Assembly: GCA_030043575.1 (NCBI GenBank)
Contig: JASHXK010000088.1
Span: forward strand, 1 to 16,828
From: Terriglobales bacterium
GTDB taxonomy: Bacteria; Acidobacteriota; Terriglobia; Terriglobales; Acidobacteriaceae
DNA length: 16,828 bases
Direction: 5' to 3'
The notes under the pieces were generated by a model. The model made no database searches and was not told the origin of the DNA. It was given only the letters and a program-made list of their open reading frames with translations. Of the stretch, positions 7,125 to 13,493 are shown piece after piece. Numbering within the stretch: the first letter of the stretch is position 1; every line of letters begins with the position of its first letter. Made by a program: the position numbers and the translations under genes.

Positions 7125-8051
7125 GTGGTAGCGTCGAGTTTGAAACGCTCGATGCTCGACAAATTGCAATACTGGCCGGTTGCGGTGATGGTGCGCGTGA
7201 TCGGCATTCTGCCGCGGCCGCTGGCGCACGGTGCCGGCATTCTGATTGGGCGGCTGGTTTATTATCTGCATCCGCGACTGCGACGCGTCGGGCTACGCAA
7301 TCTGGAGATGGCGCTGCCTCAGAAGTCCGCGGCTGAGCGGCGGGCGATCCTTCGCGGCGTTTATGTTTCGCTGGGACGCTTGCTGGGCGAAGCGTGTCTG
7401 TTTCCCAACTACACGCGCGCGAATGCGGCGGGGATCGCCGCGTATCAGGGCTTCGAAAACTTTGAGGCGGCGGAGAAGCGCGGTAAAGGCGTGCTGCTGC
7501 TGACGGCGCATCTCGGCGGGTGGGAGGTGGGGTCGTTCTTCCATTCGCTGATGGGGCATCCGATGCAGATCGTGGTGCGGCCGCTCGACAACCCGGGCGT
7601 CGATGCGCTGGTGACGCGCTATCGCGGGTTGCACGGCAATACGATGATCGGCAAGCAGGAGTTTGCGCGCGGGCTGATGGGCGCGATGCGGCGCAACGAA
7701 ACCGTCGGCATTTTGATGGACACCAACATGACGCCGCCGCAAGGCGTCTTCGTCGACTTCTTCGGCATCCCGGCTTGCACCGCGAGCGGGCTGGCGCGGA
7801 TCGCGCAGCACACGGACGCGACCGTCGTGCCGGCCTTCACGATTTGGGACGCGGTGCTGCGCAAGTATCGGGTCGAGTTCGATCGGCCCATCGAACTGGT
7901 GCGCAGCGGCAACGACGACGCCGACGCCGTCGCGAACACCGCCCGCTTCACCGAAGCCATCGAGCGCTACGTCCGCCGCCATCCCGATCAGTGGCTGTGG
8001 GTGCATCGTCGCTGGAAGACGCGGCCACCCGGCCAGCCGCCGCTGTACTGA
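7125..8051 (+). CDS. Lipid A biosynthesis lauroyl/myristoyl acyltransferase, LpxL/HtrB-like
   Basis: About 308 residues, the usual size of this family. It belongs to the LPLAT superfamily: a hydrophobic N-terminal segment (~residues 18-48), then the catalytic H-x4-E motif in LLLTAHLGGWEVGS (His129, Glu134). Next come GILMDTNMTPPQGVFVDFFG and the conserved ASGLARIAQHTDATVVPAF block, with the usual HPDQWLWVHRRWKTRP ending. Members transfer an acyl chain from acyl-ACP to Kdo-lipid A precursors on the inner face of the cytoplasmic membrane. The start is uncertain: the GTG at 7125 gives the longest frame but has no clear Shine-Dalgarno; a TTG at 7140, behind GAGGTGG, or the ATG at 7152 are alternatives. 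It is divergent from nikR; lpxD lies 242 bp downstream on the same strand, which supports a lipid A role. Confidence 0.88.
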   Translation: MVASSLKRSMLDKLQYWPVAVMVRVIGILPRPLAHGAGILIGRLVYYLHPRLRRVGLRNLEMALPQKSAAERRAILRGVYVSLGRLLGEACLFPNYTRANAAGIAAYQGFENFEAAEKRGKGVLLLTAHLGGWEVGSFFHSLMGHPMQIVVRPLDNPGVDALVTRYRGLHGNTMIGKQEFARGLMGAMRRNETVGILMDTNMTPPQGVFVDFFGIPACTASGLARIAQHTDATVVPAFTIWDAVLRKYRVEFDRPIELVRSGNDDADAVANTARFTEAIERYVRRHPDQWLWVHRRWKTRPPGQPPLY

Positions 8052-8212
8052 GGGCTGCCATCATCGCTCGAGCATCCTTTATCCGAAATCACGATCACGC
8101 CGCCGGTTTTCACATTCCATTTGTTCCTCGAAGCAGCTCCATGAGGAATACGAACGCGAATTCGCTTTCGCGTAATTGCATCTCGCTTTATTAACAGATG
8201 CGCGGGTCGCCC

Positions 8213-8267
8213 GGGTCTCGCGGGGTTCGAGAGCCGGGAAGATTCGGCCCCAGACCCTAACCCTGAG
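8213..8267 (-). repeat. Dispersed intergenic repeat, copy D (inverted)
   Basis: GTCTCGCGGGGTTCGAGAGC is nearly identical to the left arm at 3539-3567 and is the reverse complement of the start of copies A and B. The end, CCCCAGACCC then CCCTGAG, matches the reverse complement of the CTCAGGG...CTGGGG part of copy A. The modules are therefore the same but in a different order. The element ends 26 bp before the lpxD start. The rest of the 8052-8293 gap shows nothing I can support. Confidence 0.6.
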
Positions 8268-8293
8268 TTTCTCGCGCCTGCTATAACAACTCC

Positions 8294-9298
8294 ATGCCAC
8301 ATACCCTGCAGGAACTGGCGGAGGTCACCGCCGCGCGGCTGGTCGGCGATGGCAACATTGAAATCAAGAAGGTCGCCAGCATCGCGCAAGCGCAATCCGG
8401 CGATCTGGTGTTTGTTCAGGATGAGAAGGACCTCGCGCAGGCGCTGGCTTCATCCGCCACTGCGGTCATCGCGGGCGAATTCGCAAATTCATCAACGAGC
8501 ACGAAACCGCTGCTGATCTCCGCTTATCCTCGTCTGGCATTTTGCTCAGCGGGCGCGCTGCTGCATCCGCCGAAAACCTATCCCGCTGGCGTGCATCCGA
8601 CCGCGGTCGTGCATCCTTCAGCGCGAATCGCCGCAACCGCCGCTGTGGGCGCGCACGCTGTGATTGAAGCTAATGCCGTCATTGGCGAGCGCGCGCACAT
8701 CGGTGCGAGTTGCAGCGTCGGCGAAGGCGTCGCCATTGGCGACGACTGCGACCTCTATCCCTGCGTGGTCATCTACCAAGGCACAACACTGTGCCGCCGT
8801 GTCATCGTGCATGCGGGCGCGGTGTTGGGCTCCGATGGTTTCGGATTTGTTCGCGACGAGAAGTACGGCCGCTACCAGAAGTTCCCGCAGGTGGGCGAAC
8901 TGATCGTCGGCGACTACGTGGAAATCGGCGCCAACTGCACGATCGATCGCGGCGCGCTCGACAAAACGGTCATCGGCGCGGGAACGAAGCTGGACAACCT
9001 GGTGCACATCGGCCACAACGACATCGTCGGCGCCAACGTCGTTATCGCTGCCCAGACCGGCGTCTCCGGCAGCTCCGAAATCGGCGATAATTGCGTCATC
9101 GGCGGCCAGGTCGGCATTGGCGATCATGCGAAGATCGAGGCAGGAACCATGCTGGGCGGACAAGCCGGTGTCCTGCCGCACAAGGTTCTGCGCGGCAAAG
9201 GACAGTTGTTGTGGGGTACGCCCGCACGTCCCCTGCGCGAGTTTTTGAAGGAACTCGCAATTGTTTCGAAGTTGGCACGCAGGAAGGAAAGAGACTAG
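8294..9298 (+). CDS. lpxD: UDP-3-O-acylglucosamine N-acyltransferase LpxD
   Basis: 334 residues (E. coli LpxD is 341). It transfers a 3-hydroxyacyl chain from ACP to UDP-3-O-acylglucosamine, the third step of lipid A synthesis, in the cytosol. The N-terminal uridine-binding domain (~1-100) opens with TLQELAEVTAARLVGDGNIE and ends LISAYPRLAFCSAGALLHPP. A left-handed beta-helix of hexapeptide repeats follows from ~100 to 295 (VHPSARIAATAAVGAHAVIE onward), including SDGFGF and ANCTIDRGAL. The proposed catalytic His is His241 in LVHIGHND, equivalent to His239 of E. coli. The C-terminal helices (TPARPLREFLKELAIV) complete the fold. The ATG at 8294 lies just after the dispersed repeat; the Shine-Dalgarno is weak. 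It is separate from the usual lpxD-fabZ-lpxA cluster, and acidobacteria often carry more than one lpxD copy. Confidence 0.95.
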   Translation: MPHTLQELAEVTAARLVGDGNIEIKKVASIAQAQSGDLVFVQDEKDLAQALASSATAVIAGEFANSSTSTKPLLISAYPRLAFCSAGALLHPPKTYPAGVHPTAVVHPSARIAATAAVGAHAVIEANAVIGERAHIGASCSVGEGVAIGDDCDLYPCVVIYQGTTLCRRVIVHAGAVLGSDGFGFVRDEKYGRYQKFPQVGELIVGDYVEIGANCTIDRGALDKTVIGAGTKLDNLVHIGHNDIVGANVVIAAQTGVSGSSEIGDNCVIGGQVGIGDHAKIEAGTMLGGQAGVLPHKVLRGKGQLLWGTPARPLREFLKELAIVSKLARRKERD

Positions 9299-9328
9299 CG
9301 GGGGGTGTTCATAAAGCGCATAGGGGCG

Positions 9329-9487
9329 TTGAAAGGGCGCGGCTTCCAGCCGCGCCATAATGTGTGGCCGGGTCGGGCTTTAGCCGCTGAGGTACTGCGC
9401 CGTTTCTCGTAGGCGCGAAGTCCCTCAGTGGCTAAAGCCGTCATCGAAACGGAGCTTTACGGCACGGCTGAAGCCGTGCCCTTTCAA
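9329..9487. repeat. 159-bp nested hairpin element (REP/MITE-like)
   Basis: The outer arms TTGAAAGGGC (9329-9338) and GCCCTTTCAA (9478-9487) are perfect complements. Next to each outer arm is a small hairpin (GGCGCGGCT-tcc-AGCCGCGCC on the left; GGCACGGCTgaAGCCGTGCC on the right). Inside, GGCTTTAGCCGCTGAGG (9376-9392) pairs with CCTCAGTGGCTAAAGCC (9423-9439) with one mismatch. The centre has a further GCGCC/GGCGC stem. The whole can fold into a cloverleaf-like structure. There is no coding sequence, and it looks like a non-autonomous dispersed element. It occupies most of the gap between lpxD and the P-loop gene. Confidence 0.75.
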
Positions 9488-9544
9488 AACCGATTTATGG
9501 GGATTGCTTCTAATTACTAATTGCTGATTGCTAATTGCTTCTTT

Positions 9545-10162
9545 ATGTCCGTCATCGTCGTAGGTGGCCATTCTCGCAGCGTAGGCAAGACTAGCGTGGT
9601 TGCTGGTCTCATCGCCGCTCTGCCGGAATTTCACTGGACGGCGATGAAGATCACGCAGTACGGCCACGGCATCTGCTCGGCGAATGGAAAGCTATGCCAC
9701 TGTGCTACCGACGATCACTCGTGGGCTGTTACCGAGGAGCTGAATCGCAGCGGCAAGAGCGATAGCTCGCGCTTTCTGGTTGCCGGCGCGGCGCGTTCGC
9801 TGTGGGTACGGACGCGCCAGGGAATGCTGGCGGAAGCGATGCCGCGCGTGCGCCAAGAAATCGAAGCTGCGGAGAATGCCATCCTCGAATCCAACAGCAT
9901 CCTGCGCTTCGTTCGTCCTAATCTTTATCTCACCGTACTCGACGCTGCTACCGAAGACTTCAAAGTCTCGGCGCAGGTCTATCTCGATCGCGCCGATGCA
10001 GTGATTTTGCACAACGGCAAGAACAATGTCGCCTGGAGAACTGTGTCGCTCAAGCCCGTTGTCGCGAAACCAACCTTCCGCATCGCCCCGCCGCAGTACG
10101 TCACGCAGGAGTTAGTGGATTTCGTGCGCAGCCGGTTGTTGAACGCCCACGCCACGAACTGA
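9545..10162 (+). CDS. P-loop NTPase-like protein of unknown function with Cys cluster
   Basis: 205 residues from the ATG at 9545; a TTG 24 bases earlier would add residues from an upstream tandem repeat and is unlikely. The protein starts with a strand and P-loop, MSVIVVGGHSRSVGKTSVVA. The loop is G-x5-GKT, as in BioD-type and MobB-like SIMIBI ATPases, rather than the standard G-x4-GK[ST]. Thirty residues on is a metal-ligand-like group, Cys44-x6-Cys51-x-Cys53 with His41, His52 and His58. Later parts contain helix-rich AEAMPRVRQEIEAAENAILE and FVRPNLYLTVLDAATEDFKV, resembling the Switch/Walker B region of small GTP- or ATP-dependent synthetases. It is sometimes annotated as MobB-like, but no molybdenum cofactor genes are near. 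Its role is not known; a nucleotide-dependent metal or cofactor insertion role is possible. Confidence 0.7.
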   Translation: MSVIVVGGHSRSVGKTSVVAGLIAALPEFHWTAMKITQYGHGICSANGKLCHCATDDHSWAVTEELNRSGKSDSSRFLVAGAARSLWVRTRQGMLAEAMPRVRQEIEAAENAILESNSILRFVRPNLYLTVLDAATEDFKVSAQVYLDRADAVILHNGKNNVAWRTVSLKPVVAKPTFRIAPPQYVTQELVDFVRSRLLNAHATN

Positions 10163-10180
10163 ACCTTGCGTGCAAGGTTC
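10161..10180. terminator. Hairpin between convergent genes
   Basis: GAACCTTGC-GT-GCAAGGTTC is a perfect 9-bp stem that overlaps the stop codon of the plus-strand P-loop gene and lies 28 bp beyond the stop of the minus-strand GloVer gene. There is no T-run, so intrinsic termination is possible but not certain. Confidence 0.45.
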
Positions 10181-10207
10181 GGTAAATGCCCGCCCTCTTT
10201 GCGATAT

Positions 10208-11467
10208 CTACGGCGTGACTTCGAAGACGACGCCGCATCCGCCGCAAACTGGCGCACCGCCATCGTAGGTCGTGCCGTAGATGACGCCGCTGGCGTCGAT
10301 CGCCAGGCCGCCATTGGCATTGGAGCCGTCGGTGCCGTTGGTGAAGTCGTGAATGCTGCTGAAAGTCCAACCATTGCCCGTGGGCGTCAGTTTGAAGACG
10401 TTGCCGTCCCCGTAAGCGCCATCGCCCCAGGTCGCGCCGTAAAGATTGCCGGCACTGTCGCGCACCACGCCTCCGAATGGGCCGGGCCCTGCTCCAGGCA
10501 GGTCGTAGATCAAAGTGAAAGTCCAGTTGCTGCCCGAGGGAGTGAGTTCGAAAACTGTACCGCCGTTAATGGCATCGCTGCCCGAGGTGGCGCCGTAGAA
10601 ATTGCCGGCGCTGTCGGCGATCAAGCCACCGCTGGGCTCGGAGCCATCGCTGCCATCATGAAAGCTGTAAATCGTAGTCTCGGTCCAACCCGATCCCGAG
10701 GGCGACAACCTGAAAATGGTGCCGCAGCCGAAGCCCTGGCATCCGGGCAGGCCGCCGGTCATGGCCTCGCCGTATAGGTTGCCGGCGGCATCGAAAATCA
10801 GCGCCGAGTCGGGATTCGCGCCATCCGCTCCGCCGGTAAAGGTGTAGATGACCTGATAATCCCAGCCGCTGCCCTTGGGCGTCATCTCATACACGACGCC
10901 GTAGCCGGCTCCGTCGTTGACGTTCGCGCCGTACATATTTCCATGCGAATCGAAGGTGACTCCGGATTGGGGATTGCCTCCGTCACTACCGCGGGTGAAG
11001 TTGTAAAGATTGGTTTCGTTCCAGGGACAGGAGATGGAGCGGCAAATATTCGCGGGAGGCTGCAAGTTGAGGACGGTGCCACCATCGTCGGCGCCATCAT
11101 TATTCGTCGTTACGTAAAGGCTGCCGTTGGGACCGATCGTCGGAGGATCCCAAGGGAAGGCGCCGTTCGAGCCGTCGCCAAAGATCTTCAGCTCGCTGTA
11201 GACGAAGTTGGAGTTGGTTTTCTGCAACTCGTATACGGTACCGGGAGCGTCGCCACCGCCCCACCCAGTGGTACCGAAGAGGTTGCCGTGGCGGTCGATG
11301 GTCACGCCAGCGATGGCATGTGCCGAACCGCCGCCGCCCGTGTAGGTGTAGATCACGCTGAAGGTCTGCGCCTGGAGCGGTTGAAGGGTAATGAGCATGA
11401 CGCCGAGCGCGAAGGCGATGGCAAAAGCCAGTGCTGTGGCGAAGGTTCTGCTGAGCATTCGTTTCAT
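10208..11467 (-). CDS. Secreted GloVer (TIGR03803-type) tandem-repeat protein
   Basis: 419 residues. The signal sequence is long and hydrophobic (RTFATALAFAIAFALGVMLI), with a likely cut after LQA near residue 33. The rest is seven repeats of about 50-60 residues, each with a core of the form G-N-x-Y-G-[TA]-T plus Gly-rich turn and then GTVFxLTPxGxxWTxxxIYxF. Cores seen: NLFGTT, SLYVTT, NMYGAN, NLYGEA, NFYGAT, NLYGAT, VIYGTT. These are more divergent than those in the two plus-strand paralogues, and the protein ends directly after a repeat (VFEVTP) without their Cys tail. Seven repeats suggest a seven-bladed beta-propeller. The ATG at 11467 has GGAG upstream. Function is unknown; extracellular or periplasmic. 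It converges on the P-loop gene. Confidence 0.9.
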   Translation of the reverse strand: MKRMLSRTFATALAFAIAFALGVMLITLQPLQAQTFSVIYTYTGGGGSAHAIAGVTIDRHGNLFGTTGWGGGDAPGTVYELQKTNSNFVYSELKIFGDGSNGAFPWDPPTIGPNGSLYVTTNNDGADDGGTVLNLQPPANICRSISCPWNETNLYNFTRGSDGGNPQSGVTFDSHGNMYGANVNDGAGYGVVYEMTPKGSGWDYQVIYTFTGGADGANPDSALIFDAAGNLYGEAMTGGLPGCQGFGCGTIFRLSPSGSGWTETTIYSFHDGSDGSEPSGGLIADSAGNFYGATSGSDAINGGTVFELTPSGSNWTFTLIYDLPGAGPGPFGGVVRDSAGNLYGATWGDGAYGDGNVFKLTPTGNGWTFSSIHDFTNGTDGSNANGGLAIDASGVIYGTTYDGGAPVCGGCGVVFEVTP

Positions 11468-11499
11468 CGATGATCTCCACGAAGAGCGGGAGTGTAGGT

Positions 11500-11566
11500 G
11501 ACGGCCAGCGCGAAGCTTCGCCGGCAGCAGGTTGTGAACTCGAAAGCGAGGTCAGCGCTGGCCGTC
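11500..11566. repeat. Perfect 12-bp inverted repeat upstream of the minus-strand GloVer gene
   Basis: GACGGCCAGCGC (11500-11511) and GCGCTGGCCGTC (11555-11566) are exact reverse complements around a 43-nt loop. The left arm runs into a perfect palindrome, CGAAGCTTCG (11511-11520). It lies 33-99 bp before the ATG of the minus-strand gene, so it would fall in its leader or promoter. Confidence 0.6.
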
Positions 11567-11817
11567 GTTTGTACGGCGGAAGGTTACTGCCGATCTGCCT
11601 TTGAGTTGTCACGGATTCGTCACCAAGATGTAAAAGATGACGCCAGATTGAGTCGTGGGCGAGCGATCCCAGAGCTCATGCTGATTCTGCGGCCGGCCTA
11701 GAACCTTCTTCACCTTTCATAAGGATCGATTCGTTGGGAGCGGTGCGCAGTTCGCGGATTTCCGTTTTGGGAATCAGCGACTAAATCGAGCCCGCGGCGT
11801 TACTTTTTCATTGCGGC

Positions 11818-11935
11818 TTGCCCGGCTACAGGGCAAACATCGAGTTGAAGCGCAGCTAATTCGTCTGCGCTCTCCAGTGGCTCGGTGCGTGGGCAAAGCT
11901 ACGGCAGGCATGATCGATCTGCGGCCGGCTCACGG
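11818..11935 (+). promoter_or_regulatory. Possible c-di-GMP-I (GEMM-like) riboswitch
   Basis: ACAGGGCAAAC (11828-11838) and GGGCAAAGCTACGG (11891-11904) resemble the two conserved strands of the c-di-GMP-I riboswitch (CACAGGGCAAACC ... GACGCAAAGCCxCCGG). The sequence between them folds as a long hairpin: ATCGAG pairs with CTCGGT, and GCGCAG with CTGCGC. A further GCAG/CTGC stem follows. It would be 87 bp upstream of the plus-strand GloVer gene, and this class often controls secreted proteins. Against it: the expected GNRA loop and the GGGACGC strand are not exact, and a simple TTGCCC/GGGCAA hairpin (11818-11836) also explains the first motif. Confidence 0.28.
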
Positions 11936-12021
11936 TCCCCAGTTGTCGGGCCCCGAACGACTCCGACTCTTTGCATCTTTCAATCTGTCCTGCGCAAGCC
12001 GATCCCAGCGAGGTGGAATTC

Positions 12022-13356
12022 ATGACAGGAAACTTACGGACTCATAGATTGTTTAGTCTCGTGCCGATGCATGGCCGAAAGCTGAGGAGTGCAAGGGAGC
12101 TCAGCCTGCCGGCGACGATCTGCATCGCCGGCCTATTTTGCGCTGCGGCAGCAATTGCCGCGCCGGCACAGAACATCCTCTTCACATCGTTGGCGAGCTT
12201 CGATGGCGCGGACGGCCTCGCCCCCGAGGCCAGCCTGATCCAGGCCAACGATGGAAACTTCTACGGGACAACCGTTCTTGGGGGCAACCACAACAGCAAC
12301 TGTGAGTATGGCTGCGGCACGATCTTCAAAATCACTGCCGAGGGCGCGGTCACGACACTTTACAGCTTCTGCTCTCAAGCCAACTGCAGTGACGGCGCTG
12401 ATCCCCAGGGCTGGCTGATGCAAGCCAACGATGGAAACTTCTACGGGACAACCTGGAATGGCGGCAACGCCTGCGGCATTCAAGGATGCGGCACCGTATT
12501 TAAGATCACCCCCGAAGGTACGCTCACAACACTTTACCGCTTCAACCCCGTCGCTAACCGCAGTGACGGTAGCAATCCTTATGCCGGGCTGGTGCAGGGC
12601 ACCGACGGCAACTTCTACGGGACAACCGAGGTGGGCGGGGTCTACGGCTATGGCACGATATTTCAAATCACCCCCGCGGGCGCGCTGACTACGCTGTACG
12701 GCTTTAACGGAACGGACGGCGAGCAGCTTTACGCCGGCGTGGTGCAGGGGTCAGACGGGAATTTCTACGGCACCACCTATATGGGCGGGGCTTATGGCGA
12801 GTGTTTAGGCCTTTTCGGTGACGGTACCTGCGGCACCGTCTTCAAACTTACCCCCACCGGTGCGCTGACCACGCTCTACAATTTTTGCTCGCAATGGAAC
12901 TGCGCGGACGGATCACAGCCATGGGGCGGTCTGGTGCAAGGCAGCGACGGGAACTTCTACGGGACAACCCAATACGGCGGGACTAGCGGCGGCACGGTCT
13001 TCAAAATCACCCCAAGTGGCACGCTGACGACGCTCTACAGCTTCGGGGGCACCGACGGCGTGGAGCCCGTTGCCGGACTCGTGCAAGGCGGCAACGCGAA
13101 CCTTTACGGTACAACCTTCTATGGCGGGGCCCATGGCTCGGGCACAGCCTTCGAAATCACGCCCGCAGGCGCGCTGACCACGCTGTACAGCTTTTGTTCT
13201 CTACCGGACTGCAGGGACGGCGCTCACGTCGCTGCCGGGCTGGTGCAGGCCACCAACGGGTTCTTCTACGGGACAACGGAGAGTGGAGGGTCTAACGACG
13301 ACGGCACGGTCTTCCGCGTGGGCGTGGTGCGTACGTGCGCAACCTGCCGTCCGTGA
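12022..13356 (+). CDS. Secreted GloVer repeat protein, first of a tandem pair
   Basis: 444 residues. The ATG at 12022 is preceded by GAGGTGG at good spacing; upstream in-frame TTG codons have no such support. The N-terminus is long and basic (about 30 residues), then a hydrophobic segment (TICIAGLFCAAAAIAAPAQ) with an Ala-x-Ala cut site. Seven repeats follow, cores NFYGTTVLGG, NFYGTTWNGG, NFYGTTEVGG, NFYGTTYMGG, NFYGTTQYGG, NLYGTTFYGG and FFYGTTESGG, each followed by GTxFKITPxGxLTTLYxF. Some repeats carry a Cys pair of the form SFCSQANCSDG and a GCGT turn, which probably form disulfides after export. It ends in a short tail, RVGVVRTCATCRP, holding a C-x2-C. A beta-propeller is likely. Function unknown. 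It is closely related to the next gene, 137 bp downstream. Confidence 0.93.
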   Translation: MTGNLRTHRLFSLVPMHGRKLRSARELSLPATICIAGLFCAAAAIAAPAQNILFTSLASFDGADGLAPEASLIQANDGNFYGTTVLGGNHNSNCEYGCGTIFKITAEGAVTTLYSFCSQANCSDGADPQGWLMQANDGNFYGTTWNGGNACGIQGCGTVFKITPEGTLTTLYRFNPVANRSDGSNPYAGLVQGTDGNFYGTTEVGGVYGYGTIFQITPAGALTTLYGFNGTDGEQLYAGVVQGSDGNFYGTTYMGGAYGECLGLFGDGTCGTVFKLTPTGALTTLYNFCSQWNCADGSQPWGGLVQGSDGNFYGTTQYGGTSGGTVFKITPSGTLTTLYSFGGTDGVEPVAGLVQGGNANLYGTTFYGGAHGSGTAFEITPAGALTTLYSFCSLPDCRDGAHVAAGLVQATNGFFYGTTESGGSNDDGTVFRVGVVRTCATCRP

Positions 13357-13493
13357 GTGGTCCCCAAAGGAGGTGAGTCGAGCAGCAAGCTACTCATCAA
13401 CAGCCGACGCTGCTTTAGGAACTTGAACCTGAACGCAAAGAGCCAAAGGCGGATGAACTTGCACACCCGCGCCCATGTTCGAAGGAGGATTCT

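Larger units (their letters stand above)
11468..12021. other. 554-bp gene-free region between divergent GloVer genes
   Basis: This is the 5' region of both the minus-strand and plus-strand GloVer genes. It holds a perfect 12-bp inverted repeat (11500/11566), a possible riboswitch-like stretch (11818-11935), and a hairpin near the plus-strand start (about 11942-11961, GTTGTCGG...CCGAACGAC). I find no supportable coding frame and no clear -35/-10 pair. Confidence 0.6.

Noticed and set aside
7002..7271. N-terminal extension of nikR
   Set aside because: The family starts directly at the ribbon-helix-helix strand; the ATG at 7001 has a strong Shine-Dalgarno, and the extension runs into the divergent acyltransferase gene.
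7293..8006. Long open frame on the minus strand inside the acyltransferase gene
   Set aside because: It is antisense to a gene with clear LPLAT motifs; composition (Ala, His, Arg, Asp rich) is typical of a GC-rich shadow frame.
8618..9358. Open frame of 246 codons antisense to lpxD
   Set aside because: Shadow of the hexapeptide-repeat gene; no ribosome site and its sequence mirrors the repeats.
13357..13493. A second riboswitch-like leader before the other GloVer gene
   Set aside because: GAACGCAAAGAGCC superficially resembles the 3' strand of c-di-GMP-I, but there is no GGGCAAAC partner and no fitting stem.
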